The notes: generated by a model not told the origin, from the letters alone. A stretch of 64,000 bases of DNA from Orychophragmus violaceus (GCA_030180135.1 CM058236.1:63081728-63145727); one strand, 5' to 3'. Counted from the stretch's first letter, positions 32,349 to 43,882 are shown. A program made the numbers and translations.

Positions 32349-35300
32349 TTAGTTGGTATGAAGCCCTTCTTGGAATCTTGCATTCTGAACCTGTGTATAG
32401 GGAATCCGACTCATGCGATCTCGCTCAGCAGGTGTCTCAGGACACTGCTTCTTGCTGAGACTTATGCCATAAGACATTGGTATGAAGCCCTTCTTGGAAT
32501 CTTGCATTCTGAACCTGTGTAAGACCTTATCGATATAAGTGTCTTGACACAGTCCAATTAACTTGTTTAATCTATCTCTATAGATTCTTATTCCAAGAAT
32601 ATACGCGGCTTCACCCATGTCTTTCATTGAAAAACAACTTCCGAGCCAAGTCTTATCAGACTGTAACAACGGAACGTCATTTCCGAGAAGGAGTATGTCA
32701 TCTACATATAACACGAGAAATGCAACTGCGCTCCCATTAGTCTTCTTGTAAACACATGGTTCTTCTTCGCTTCTGATGAAATCAAACTTTTTGACTGCTT
32801 CATCAAAACGAAGATTCCAACTCCGTGATGCTTGCTTCAATCCATAAATGGATCGATGAAGTTTGCATACTTTCCTAGCTGCATTTGGATCGATGAAACC
32901 TTCGGGTTGTGTCATGTACACATCCTCTTCCAGAATTCCATTAAGGAAAGCTGTTTTCACGTCCATCTGCCAGATCTCATAATCATAATGAGCAGCTGTT
33001 GCTAGGAGAATCCGAATGGATTTAAGCATGGCGACAGGTGAATAGGTTTCTTCATAGTCAATACCATGAATTTGTTTGAAACCTTTTGCCACTAGCCTTG
33101 CTTTATATATCTGAATGTTTCCATCCACATCAATTTTCTTCTTGAAAATCCATTTACACTCAATGGGTCTTGCACCATCGGGTAAATCAACCAAAGTCCA
33201 TACTTGGTTCTGTGACATGGATCCCATTTCGGATTCAGCGGCTTTCAGCCACTTTTCGGAGTCAGGGCTCATCATTGCTTCTTCGAAATTCGCTGGCTCG
33301 TCACTGTCAATGATCAACAAATCGTGACAATTGGTTACGAGAAATCCATATCTCTCGGGTTCCTGACGGATCCTTTCGGATCGGCGAATTTCAGGCTCCA
33401 CAGGCGCGGGTTCTACAACTCTTTGTAGATCCAACTGTTGCTCTTCCTCTACAGGTTGAGCATTTTCCTGCGGTTCTCGAACTTCTTCGAGTTGTACTTT
33501 ACTCCCACTGTTTCTCTTGGAAAGAAACTCTCTCTCAAGAAAAACGCAGTTCCGAGCAACAAACACTTTGTTCTCGGATTGGTTGTAAAAGTAGTATGCC
33601 TTGGTTTCCTTAGGATAACCAACGAAGTAGCACTTGTCTGATTTGGGTTCGAGCTTATCTGTAATTAATCGCTTAACATAAGCTTCACAACCCCAAATCT
33701 TCAGGAAAGACACACTCGGAACATTTCCAGTCCACATCTCATGTGGTGTCTTTGCAACTGATTTTGACGGAACCCTATTAAGTGTAAACGCAGACGTTTC
33801 CAGAGCGTATCCCCAAAAGGATAATGGAAGAGTTGAGAGACTCATCATTGATCGAACCATATCTAATAAAGTCCGATTCCTCCTCTCGGACACGCCATTC
33901 CATTGTGGTGTTCCAGGAGGAGTGAGTTGTGAAACAATTCCACAATCTCTCAAATGATCACTGAATTCCTGGCTTAAGTATTCTCCTCCACGATCTGATC
34001 GAAGAGCCTTAATACTTTTGCCAAGTTGATTCTGTACTTCATTTTGGAATTCTTTGAACCTTTCAAAAGATTCCGACTTGTGTCTCATTAAATAGACATA
34101 GCCATACCTGCTGAAATCATCAGTGAAGGTAATGAAGTATCGAAAATTTCCTCTGGCACTTGTGCTCATTGGGCCGCACACATCCGTATGTATAAGGCCC
34201 AATAGGTCACTGTCCCTTTCATTTGATTTGTTGAAAGGGGCCTTAGTCATTTTGCCTAGTAAACAAGATTCACATTTCTCACATGATTCATAATCAAATG
34301 AGCCCAGAAGCCCATCACTATGGAGCTTTTGGATCCGTTTCTCGTTTATGTGGCCCAAACGACAATGCCAAAGAAAAGTCTGATTCGTGTCATTTGATTT
34401 GAATCTCTTGGTGTTAATGTTATAGATTGGTGCGGTTTGGTTTAAAACATAAAGCCCATTCTCTAATGGGCTGCTACCATAAAATATATCATTGTAATCA
34501 AAAGAACAACATTTATTCTTAATTGAAAACTGATATCCTTCAACATCCAAAACAGGAATAGAAATAATATTTCTGCTTATCGCAGGTACATAGTAGCAAT
34601 TATTAAGTTTTAACACCAAACCAGAAGGTAAAGACAAGTTATATGTTCCTACGGCTAATGCAGCAACTCTTGCTCCATTTCCCACGCGCAGGTCCACTTG
34701 TCCCTTTTCCAACTTCCTACTGTTGCTTAGGCCCTGCATATTTGTACAAATATGAGCACCACAGCCGGTATCCAATACCCAAGAAGTAGAACCAGAAGTA
34801 GTAACATTTACTTCTATAACATAAATACCTGAAGATGAAGTCTCGAAAGTCTTCTTCTTCTTCTTCTTCTCTTCCAAGAATTTATTGCAATTTCTCTTCC
34901 AATGCCCAGGCTCTTTACAGTAATGGCACTTATCAGTCTCAGATGGGCCCGGCTTGGGCTTTGGGGCTGGCGCCGGCGTGTCCTGGTTCTCAACCGGGAC
35001 TGCCTTGCCCTTTCCCTTACCTTTGCCAAGTTTCTTAAACTTCTTACCCCCTTGTACCATAAGTACATTAGGAGTGCCCTTCTTGATATTTGGCTCAGCT
35101 GTCTTGAGCATACCATGCAGCTCAGTCAATGTCTTTGTCAAGTTATTCATGTTATAGTTCATAACAAACTGATCATAACTTGACGGCAGTGACTGCAGAA
35201 TGATGTCAGTAGCCAACTCTTGGCTAATGGGGCAATCCAGCCTCCCCAGGTTATCAATATAACCCATCATCTTAATGACATGAGGACTGACTGGACTGTC

Positions 35301-35510
35301 CTTAGGTAGCTTGCATTCAATGAGAGATTTAACCGTCTGGTATCTCTCAGTTCGTGCTTGCTCCTGAAACATACTTTTCAGGCTAGTGATCATCTCCACG
35401 GGCGACTCCACGTTCTCGTATTGCTTCTGCAAATCCGAGTTCATGGTAGCCAACATGAGACAATTCACATCGACCACATCATTAGAATGCTTATCCCAAG
35501 CATTCCTTTC
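32349..35510 (-). mobile_element. Copia-C, left segment (gag through RT)
   Basis: This minus-strand Copia element is related to Copia-A. It enters from 53311 and is cut by the insertion of Copia-A, whose target duplication CTTTC lies at 35506-35510 and 53311-53315. The left segment ends abnormally at about 32349. The last ~48 bp repeat part of 32478-32522, and beyond that the sequence is unrelated, so RNase H and the 3' LTR are missing. Confidence 0.9.
32349..35510 (-). pseudogene. Copia-C gag-pol, interrupted and lacking RNase H
   Basis: About 1050 residues of open frame, starting (on the minus strand) right after the Copia-A insertion point. It contains the gag middle, a CCHC knuckle (CHYCKEPGHWKRNC), protease (WVLDTGCGAHI), GAG-pre-integrase (FLWHCRLGHI), integrase (HTDVCGPM, SDRGGEYLS, NGVSERRNRT) and reverse transcriptase with YVDD (YVDDILLLGND). 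The end is abnormal. After the IPY that precedes the RNase H region, the frame enters a duplicated upstream segment and stops at 32349. The N-terminal ~65 codons are on the other side of the insertion at 53311-53494. Apart from the insertion and the 3' loss there is no internal stop. Confidence 0.9.
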
Positions 35511-36145
35511 TGTTGGAATTATGTCCAGTAATCTCTGTACTGTCTCTAGAAAGTAAGAGTATGTCAATGATCAGACATAAGTCATATAATACTGGGGGTC
35601 ATGATGGCTTGCTAGAGTCCGCTCATGATCTATAAGTCTTGGACTTATTGCCTTTATTATATGATCCCATATGGGTCACACGCCTAAGCTAACAGGAAAA
35701 TGTGTAGGAACGGTACAGCAGAAGTACGGTAAAAGTGCTAGGCATTTACTGTGCTTGGAGAGACAGAAGGGCCTGATTAAATCCAAGGGATTTAATCAGA
35801 ACTGAGAATTGGGCCCAAAAGCCCATGAGAACTAGAAGAGATTTTAATGAATAAAATCAGACCTAGCTCTCTAATTCTCCAACATCCCTGCGCCGCCAAC
35901 TCTCTCTCTCTGCGCCTCCTTCTTGCTCGGTCTAGCAGCCACTTTCCTGTGCGTGCGTGTGTGAGTCTTTGGAGGAGCTATCTCTTGGTGGTTCTGCTGA
36001 TCTCTGACCCTTACCTCCCATTCCGCTGCAAAACAAGGTAACAGGTGAGATCTATTATGTTTCTAATCAAGAGAACCTAGATCTGCATGTTTAGTAGGAT
36101 GAATCAATCTGAGAATTGAATCAGGAGACACTAAACGATCCTACA
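35511..36145 (+). repeat. Copia-A 5' LTR (635 bp)
   Basis: The LTR begins TGTTGGAATT and ends GATCCTACA, one base before the primer site. It contains the 27-nt palindrome (35773-35799) and the splice-donor-like AACAAG/GTAACA at 36037/36038. Confidence 0.95.
35773..35799 (+). other. Conserved palindrome (12-bp arms, 3-base loop) in the Copia-A LTR
   Basis: CTGATTAAATCC, AAG, GGATTTAATCAG form a perfect stem. The same stem is at 52938-52964, in Copia-E at 2238-2264 (one arm base changed to a G-U pair) and in the Copia-B LTRs at 43432-43458 and 50045-50071 with a different loop (CAT). Confidence 0.8.
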
Positions 36146-36146
36146 G

Positions 36147-36159
36147 TGGTATCAGAGCC
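36147..36159 (+). other. Copia-A primer-binding site
   Basis: TGGTATCAGAGCC, complementary to the 3' end of plant initiator methionine tRNA, follows the LTR after a single G. Confidence 0.93.
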
Positions 36160-36309
36160 ATTGGTTCTGTGGTTTTTCTTGTTTAGAATCATGTTTAGGA
36201 TTGTTTAAAGAGGTGTTTTTGAATCAATCTACTGATAAGAGAAAACACTTAAGAAACAAAGAATTAAAACCTAAACAAACAAAAAAAAATCGCATGATCC
36301 AATCTATAT

Positions 36310-36700
36310 GAATTGGTTGCGTCGGAGTGTGGTCGAACCGCACGTTCGGATCGAATAGACGCACGGACCGATCGATGGATCGAGTCGCGTGGTCGAGTCG
36401 ATCACGGCGAGATGGGCAGTGAGATGCGTGACCGATCCGATCGCTTGCATCGATCGCGGATCGATGGCTTGGATCGATGCGATCAAGCCGTGCCTCTCTC
36501 GCGTCTCGGCCAAGCCAGCATCGTCCCGCTCTCGTCCCGGGCTGTCCCGACCGCTCGGCGATCGCGTGAAGCCACACGACCCGAGCTCGACGATCACGCT
36601 CCCGTCCCGATCACGCAACTGAACTCGTCCCGATCGCGGCATGCGGCTGTCCCGATCATTCCCGATCGCGTGAAGCCTGCATCTCGGTTCGGTTCACCGT
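36310..36700 (+). repeat. GC-rich GATCGATC-dense island in the Copia-A leader
   Basis: A stretch much richer in G+C than its surroundings, packed with CGATCGAT, GATCGCG and TCCCGATC motifs. The same position in Copia-B (49230-49500) and the leader of Copia-C (54060-54400) hold islands of the same character but different sequence. Open frames in all directions here reflect composition. Confidence 0.7.
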
Positions 36701-37210
36701 GACCTAATGGTCGGTTTCGGTTTGGCTGAGTGATGGTTCGGTTTAATTTGATTAAAACTTAAATCGTCTTGGTTTAATAAACAGACTTAATAAATTTATT
36801 AAGTTCTGGTTAAACCGGGATAAGAAATCCAAAGTCGAAAAATTGGATTTTGTGCCTAAACCAGTGATTTTCTAATTTGATTTGGTTGGACCAAATAAAT
36901 TGAGAAAATCCGGTTTAGTAAATAACCGGTTGACAATTGTGGTCATCGTAGTAATTAATTTTGGTTAAGACCAATTTTAATGAACCAGACCGGTTATGTC
37001 ATTTAATTGGGCAATTGGGTTATGTCTTGGACATGAACCAATTCTTGGGCCTCGGGCCAAGAAGTTAAAACAATTGGGCCAATTATTTGAGTCTTTTCTT
37101 CAGAATTAATTTAAAATTTATTTTATAAAATTATAAAATCGATTTTTTAATTAATAAGTTTCCAAAATTTTGAAATTAGAAGTTTCTAGATTTGCATGTT
37201 TTGGATTTTA

Positions 37211-37345
37211 GGAAATTTCTATATTTAGAAAGTTTCCAATTTTAGGAAGTTTCCAATTTTAGAAAGTTTCCAATTTTAGGAAGTTTCCAATTTTAGAAAG
37301 TTTCCAGAATTAGTAGGTTTCCCAAAAAGGAAAGTTTCCCAAAAT
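37211..37345 (+). repeat. 18-bp tandem repeats in the Copia-A leader
   Basis: About seven degenerate units of AAGTTTCCAATTTTAGGA. A diverged version on the minus strand is present in the Copia-B leader at about 48600-48720 (GGAAACTTTCTAAAA units). Confidence 0.75.
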
Positions 37346-37603
37346 AGTAATCTTCTATTTTGGGATAAAATTTTAATAAACCTACAAACCTCAAATAATA
37401 TCAAGCGTTGGATGTCTTGTCCAGTCTATGTCAGCTGTCGAAGCCCATTCAATTGTACTCATGGCCTTACAGTGTGAGGGTGTCTACTTTTGCGTGGGTA
37501 AGACGGTTTGTGATCCATAAATGTCATTGGGAGTCCCAGACATTAATGATTACATGACTGTATAGTCTGGTTTTCTTGACTAGGCCATCGGGAGTCCCGG
37601 GCC

Positions 37604-37837
37604 TTGAGACATCAGAGTGGATTGGGCCTCGGGCCCAGATTCACAACCAAGAGTTATATCACGGATATAATTAGCCGAGATAGGGCTTACCGATATAAGC
37701 TAAGGTTGGGTGACGGCCAGTGGCCCACTTTGGTCTTAGTTATATGTGGATCTTGGAATCATTATATTCTATTGAGGGTAACTGATGTTATTGAATATAA
37801 TGCGAGATTAATCATATTAAGAATAATACGAGATTAA
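37604..37837 (+). CDS. 77-codon upstream ORF in the Copia-A leader
   Basis: This frame (MRHQSGLGLGPRFTTKSY...) ends 48 bp before the gag ATG. Copia-B has a closely similar frame that runs without a stop straight into gag (minus 48340-47843). No domain is recognised. If the leader intron is removed this ORF disappears from the mRNA. Conservation may reflect RNA or DNA constraint. Confidence 0.3.
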   Translation: MRHQSGLGLGPRFTTKSYITDIISRDRAYRYKLRLGDGQWPTLVLVICGSWNHYILLRVTDVIEYNARLIILRIIRD

Positions 37838-40800
37838 TCATATTGAACATATTAACTAATAACCTTTTTATATTATATTTCAGCTATGACTACTACAAGC
37901 ACACAAAACACATTCTCAATCCGGTCTGTTCTCGAGAAGGAGAAGCTGACTGGAACGAACTTCCTGACGTGGTCAAGGAACTTGAGGCTAGTCCTCAAGC
38001 AGGAGAAGAAGGATTATGTCCTTCGTGATCCCCTCCCCGAGAGGCCTCCTGCCAATGCCGCCAGGACTCTGCATAATGCTTGGGAAAAGCATTCGTCAGA
38101 TGAAAATGATGTCTATTGCCTGATGTTGGCGACAATGACTGCTGAGCTGCAAATGCAGTTCGAGAGTGTGTTGTCACCCATCGAGATAATGGCAAGCCTG
38201 AAATCGCTTTTTCAGGAGCAGGCAAGGACTGAGAGGTTCCAGACAGTTAAGAACCTCTTAGACTGTAAGTTGGCTGCAAATGCGGCAGTGAGTCCTCATG
38301 TCTTGAAGATGATGGGTTATCTCGATCATCTTCAGAAACTCGACTGCCCTATCAGCCAGGAACTTGCCTGCGACATCGTTCTGCAGTCTTTACCTGCAAG
38401 CTATGATAAGTTCATCCTGAACTTCAATATGTATGGCTTGAGTAAGACATTGCCTGAGCTTCACGGAATGCTCAAGACTGCAGAGCCCAACTTGAGGAAA
38501 ACAGCCAAGGACCCCAATGTGCTAATGGTGCAAAAGGGCAAGGGCTTTAAGAAATCCTCTGCCAAGGACAAAGGAAAGGCTAAGGCTGTCCAAGTCTCGG
38601 ACAAGGACACGCCAAAGCCCAAGCCCAAATCCAAGGATGGGCCTACTGACATCTGCAGGTTCTGTAAAGAACCAGGGCATTGGAGGAGAGAATGTAAGAA
38701 ATTCCAAGAAGGTCTAAAGGAATTGAAGAAGAAGACTCTCGAGACTTCTTCATCAGGTATTTTTGTTATAGAAGTTAATACAACTACTTCTGATAATACC
38801 TCATGGGTTATGGATACTGGTTGTGGGGCTCATATTTGTACTAATATGCAGGCACTCAGCAACAGTAGGAGGCTGAAGCAAGGACAAGTGGAGCTACGAG
38901 TTGGGAATGGAGCGAAAGTTCCTGCCCTAGCTGTAGGCACATACTTGTTGTCTTTACCTTCGGGATTGGTTTTAGAACTCAATAATTGTTATTTTGTACC
39001 TGCGATAAGCAGAAATATTATTTCAATTTCTTTGTTGGATTTGGAAGGTTATGATTTTTCAGTTAAGAATAAATTATGTTCCTTCAATCGCAACAATTTG
39101 TTCTATGGTTGTGCCCCTCTTACGAATGGGCTTTACATACTTGATCAATCCGCGCCAATTTATAACATTGATACCAAACGGTTCAAACCTAATGAGGAGA
39201 ACCGAACGTTTCTATGGCATTGTCGTTTAGGGCACATCAGCGAGAAACGCATCAAGAGGCTCCATTCGAATGGACTTCTTGGCTCATTTGACTTTGAGTC
39301 ATGTGAGAAATGCGAATCCTGCATGATGGGCAAAATGACACGGGCCCCCTTTAATAAACCTAACGAGAGGGCCAGTGACTTATTGGGCCTGATACACACT
39401 GATGTGTGTGGCCCAATGTCCACAAATGCAAGAGGAAACTATCAGTACTTCATTACCTTCACTGATGATTTCAGTAGGTATGGATATGTTTATTTAATGA
39501 AACATAAGTCTGAATCTTTTGAGAAGTTCAGAGAATTCCAAAATGAAGTACATAAACAACTTGGCAAAAGCATTAAGGCTCTTCGGTCCGACCGAGGAGG
39601 AGAATACTTAAGCCAAGAATTCAGTGATCATCTGAGAGAGTGTGGGATCGTATCCCAACTCACTCCTCCTGGAACACCACAATGGAATGGTGTGTCTGAG
39701 AGGAGAAATCGGACCTTATTGAATATGGTTCGATCTATGATGAGTCACACAGACCTTCCAATATCCCTTTGGGGATATGCTCTGCTAACAGCAGTGTTCA
39801 CTCTAAATAGAGCGCCATCGAAAGCAGTAGCAAAGACACCATATGAATTATGGACTGGAGTGGCTCCAGTGCTGTCTTATCTAAGAATTTGGGGTTGTGA
39901 AGCCTATGTCAAGAGATTAATCTCAGACAAGCTTACACCAAAGTCTGATAAATGCTACTTCATTGGTTATCCGAAGGAAACCAAGGCTTATTACTTCTAC
40001 CTGCGTTCCGAGAACAAGATTTTTGTTGCCCGGGATTGTAACTTTCTTGAGAGGGAGTTTCTCTCTAAGAAAGACAGTGGGAGTAAGGTACTGCTTGAAG
40101 AAATTCAAGATGAACAGGATACTGCTCAACCTAATGAGGAAGAGCAGCAGGAGGACCTACAAGAAATTGTAGAGCCTGAACCTGTAGTACCTGAAGTTCG
40201 AAGATCCGGGAGGATCCGTCACGAACCCGAGAGATATCAAGGATTCCTCGTGACTGACTGTCATGATCTTCTGATCATTGATGGTGATGAACCATCGAAC
40301 TTCAATCAAGCCATGATGGGCCCAGATTCCTCTAAGTGGCGTAAGGCCACTGATTCCGAAATGGACTCCATGTCGGTCAACCAAGTGTTTTCGTTGGTTG
40401 ACTTACCCGCTGGTGTAAAAGCCATCGAGTGCAAATGGATCTTCAAGAAGAAGATTGACGTGGATGGAAATGTCCAGATTTATAAAGCCAGGTTGGTGGC
40501 AAAAGGTTTCAGACAAGTTCACGGTGTGGATTACGATGAAACCTATTCCCCAGTGGCTATGATGAAATCTATTCGGATTCTACTAGCAACTGCAGCTTTT
40601 CATGATTATGAAATTTGGCAGATGGACGTGAAAACCGCCTTCCTGAATGGTATTCTGGAAGAGGATGTGTATATGACACAACCTGACGGTTACATAGATC
40701 CAAAGAATGCTGGAAAAGTATGCAAGCTTCATAAATCCATTTATAGATTGAAGCAAGCATCGAGGAGCTGGAATCTTCGTTTTGATGAAGCGATCAAGCA

Positions 40801-41692
40801 ATTTGACTTCATCAGAAACGAAGAAGAACAATGCGTGTATAAGAAAACTAGTGGGAGCAAGATAGTATTTCTTATTCTGTATGTCGATGACATACTGCTT
40901 CTCGGAAACGACGTTCCAATGCTGAAGTCAGTAAAGGACTGGCTTGGAAGTTGTTTTTCCATGAAAGACATGGGTGAAGCCGCATACGTTCTTGGAATCA
41001 GGATCTATCGGGATAGATCTAGAAGGCTGATAGGCTTGTGTCAAGATTCATACATTGACAAAGTCCTACAAAGATTCAGCATGAAAGATTCCAAGAAGGG
41101 CTTCACGCCAATGGTACATGGCACAACGCTAAGCAAGAAGCAGAGCCCTACGACGGCTGCTGAGCTTGAGCGCATGAAGAATATTCCTTATGCATCTGCA
41201 ATAGGATCTGTCATGTATGCCATGATCTGTACTCGTCCTGATGTTGCTTATGCATTGAGCATGACGAGTAGATACCAGTCAAATCCAGGTGAAAACCATT
41301 GGATTGCCGTCAAGAATATCCTGAAGTATCTAAGACATACTAAGGATAAGTTCTTGGTGTACGGTGGAAGTGATGTGCTTGAAGTCAGTGGATTCACGGA
41401 CGCAAGTTTCCAGACAGACCAAGATGATTTCCGGTCACAGTCCGGTTATATCTTTTGTCTGAATGGCGGTGCAATCAGTTGGAGAAGCTCCAAGCAAGAC
41501 ACCGTTGCTGATTCCACTACAGAAGCTGAATATATCGCCGCTTCAGAAGCAGCGAAGGAAGCTGTTTGGATACGAAAGTTCATTATTGAACTAGGTGTGA
41601 TACCAAATGCGACTGAGCCTCTGGCACTGTTTTGTGATAACAATGGTGCTATTGCTCAGGCAAAGGAACCAAGATCACACCAGAAATCCAAG

Positions 41693-41695
41693 CAT
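41693..41695 (+). other. CACTA target-site duplication (left copy)
   Basis: CAT, repeated at 51657-51659. The corresponding place in Copia-E (about 953-956) has a single CAT, which shows the empty site. Confidence 0.95.
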
Positions 41696-41864
41696 CACTA
41701 CAAGAAATATGAGCATTGATAGCACATAAGGATAGCACGATTTCACTAAGTGCTATTATAGAGAATATGATTAGGTATGGTATTGTATTATAGCATTAAA
41801 TCAACGCTAAGTCATATTTTTCATTAAGCGGGAAACAAAAAATGAGATTTAGAACCTTAAGAGA

Positions 41865-41964
41865 TATTTTGGCGGAAGCGAAATATTTTCTGACTAGAAT
41901 ATTTTTCATTAAGCGGTAATACTTAGAGGGAAAATTTTTATTTTGGCGGAAGCGAAATATTTTC
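41865..41964 (+). repeat. Two 26-bp direct repeats near the CACTA 5' end
   Basis: ATTTTGGCGGAAGCGAAAT plus ATTTTCT occurs at 41865-41890 and 41939-41964. A TTAAGCGG motif precedes each. TTGGCGGAA resembles an E2F-type site, which is only an observation. Confidence 0.6.
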
Positions 41965-42214
41965 TAAATGTCTTCATTATTTAAGAGATAAAAAACCTTA
42001 TTTCATGATTTTAAGAAAAAAAAAAATCATTTTCCTTTCCTCTAGTCAGACCCTCTCCTCCTCCGATCTACTCCTCACGTATTCGATCTACAATCTACCG
42101 TCCGACTCTCCACGCTCTCCTTTCCCCTCAGCCTCCTCCTCCACCTCCGGTGTTTCCCCGACCTAGCTCATCCAAACCCTAAGTTTCTCTTCCGACCTCT
42201 GCAAAACCTAGACG

Positions 42215-42790
42215 ATGGCTTCCAACACCTTTCCATCTTTCACCATCTCCTCCGAATCTGTGCCGTCTCCGTACCCCGCCAAGTATGCCGTCGTCGAGTT
42301 CTTCGCTCGCTTGTCAGTTCTCCGCTTTTTGAAACCCCCAATCTCGCTAACTCATCTGAATCTGATAGGAAATCGTTTTCTTTTGTTTCTTCCATCAAAT
42401 CGTTTATATGGCTCAGAGTCCTCTCTTTCTATTGGCTATTTAGGGTTGTAATGCTTTTGTTGTGGAACCTGCGAAGAAGATTGAACAAGGTAATCCGATT
42501 ATTATCTTATATCCATTTTTGGTTCGTGATACTTAAAGGTTTCATCGGGTTAACAACTGAGAATCAGGCCAACTGTCTATTGCACTGAGCCACTGACTTT
42601 GGTTTAATATCGTGTTCGTTGTTGGTTGCTAAATTTTATCTTGTCTTACTGCAGCTGATAGGGTGGTCAAGGATTTGGATGATAACATGTTGGATGGGAA
42701 TGCTCTGGCTAGATTTGGTGCACGTGAATCTGAGAAATTTCTCTTGGGAGTGCAAGTCTTTCACAATTTTGTTCCATCAGGGAGGCTATG
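42215..42790 (+). pseudogene. Captured exon fragments of unidentified host gene(s)
   Basis: A UTR-like CT-rich run precedes an ATG at 42215 (MASNTFPSFTISSESVPSPYPAKYAVVEFFARL). Further short open segments lie at about 42445-42489 (NAFVVEPAKKIEQ, ending at a GT) and 42655-42790 (DRVVKDLDDNMLDGNALARFG), bordered by AG and GT. I do not recognise the gene. The pieces need not come from one gene. Confidence 0.5.
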
Positions 42791-42834
42791 GTGGGTATTA
42801 ACTTACTGAATAGTTTGATATTTCCATTCTTCAG

Positions 42835-43084
42835 ATGCGTACATTAGAGGTTTCTGGAGCTTCCTTAGATGACATTAGGACCTTTGAGTATATTTTCTTA
42901 GGAGAAGTGTGGATTTTAGGAGCCTTGAAACATGATTGTATTGTGGAGTTATATGGACATGAGTTATCTTCCAAGTGGATAACCTCGGAAAATGGAAACG
43001 AACATCGACGCATATTGCAATCTTGTATTCTGATGGAACACATAGAAGGAGGATCTCTAAAGGTAGCTTTCTGAAGCTGGTAAG
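42835..43084 (+). pseudogene. Captured kinase exon (At1g04210-like Raf-related LRR kinase)
   Basis: After an AG acceptor the frame reads MRTLEVSGASLDDIRTFEY, then LGALKHDCIVELYGHE and LMEHIEGGSLK. This is the N-lobe of a protein kinase (helix C to hinge) and looks very close to Arabidopsis At1g04210. A small deletion shifts frame near 43062. The remainder (LSEAGK) is cut by Copia-B and resumes after it at 50341 as HHVPMDL, consistent with the family. The lysine-containing strand and the catalytic loop are absent, so no active kinase can be made. Confidence 0.75.
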
Positions 43085-43722
43085 TGTTGGAAGTTTTGGT
43101 TGATCCTGATTCAATTCTCATATTGATATCAACCTAAACATGCATCAGATCTAGGTGTTCTTATTTAGAAACATTAGATCTCACCTTTTACCTGTTTGTT
43201 TGCAGCGGAATTGAGAACAGGTCAATGATCAGGGAGATACACCGAGAGATGGATCCTCCAAAGGCTCACACACGCAATCACAGGAAACTGGCTGCTAGAC
43301 CACAAGGAGGGAGGCGCCAGAGAGAGAGCGAAAACGCGGCTGGGTATTAGGGTTGGAAGGAAAAACAGACTCAAGTTTTATTTATAAAACTTGTCTAATT
43401 CCTTTTGGGCTTTATGGGCCCAAATACCAATCTGATTAAATCCCATGGATTTAATCAGACCCATTAATCTCTCTCTTAGTACGACAAATGCCTGGCACTT
43501 TTGCCGTACTTCTGCTAAGCCGTTCCATCATTATTTCCTGCTAGCTTAAGCGTGTGACCCATATGGGATCATATAATAAAGGCAATAAGTCCAAGACTTA
43601 TAGATCATGAGCGGACTCTAGCAAGCCATCATGACCCCCAGCATTATATGACTTATGTCTGATCTTTGACATACTCTTACTTTCTAGAGACAGTACCGAG
43701 ATTACTGGACACAATTCCAACA
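43085..43722 (-). repeat. Copia-B 3' LTR (638 bp)
   Basis: The LTR runs from TGTTGGAAGT to ATTCCAACA on the plus strand. The half next to pol is close to the Copia-A LTR. The other half, with a TATAAATA on the minus strand near 43377-43384, has diverged. Confidence 0.94.
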
Positions 43723-43882
43723 ATCTCCCACTTGTACTGGAATCTCTCTGTATTCATAATCCCTTTCGTCTCAATATCTCGATTAGTCATAAGGCAAGAT
43801 TAGTGTCATCCTTATAAAGCCTAATCTTGTTCATCGGACTCTGATTTGATACTGACAATACAAACGACTCGGGAAAGTCCGT

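Larger units (their letters stand above)
36038..37883 (+). other. Putative leader intron of Copia-A
   Basis: A donor-like AACAAG/GTAACAGG near the LTR 3' end and an acceptor-like TATATTTCAG ending two bases before the gag ATG (37886) define a possible 1846-bp intron. It would remove the primer site, the GC-rich island and the upstream ORFs. Related elements keep both sites: Copia-B (donor GT at 49804-49803, acceptor AG at 49-kb side of ATG 48085) and Copia-C (AG/GTAATC near 54671; TTCTCAG before the ATG at about 53494). Splicing itself is inferred. Confidence 0.5.

Noticed and set aside
36224..36702. Several overlapping frames rich in Arg, Asp and Ser (also 49172-49557)
   Set aside because: They are by-products of the GATCGATC-dense leader islands.
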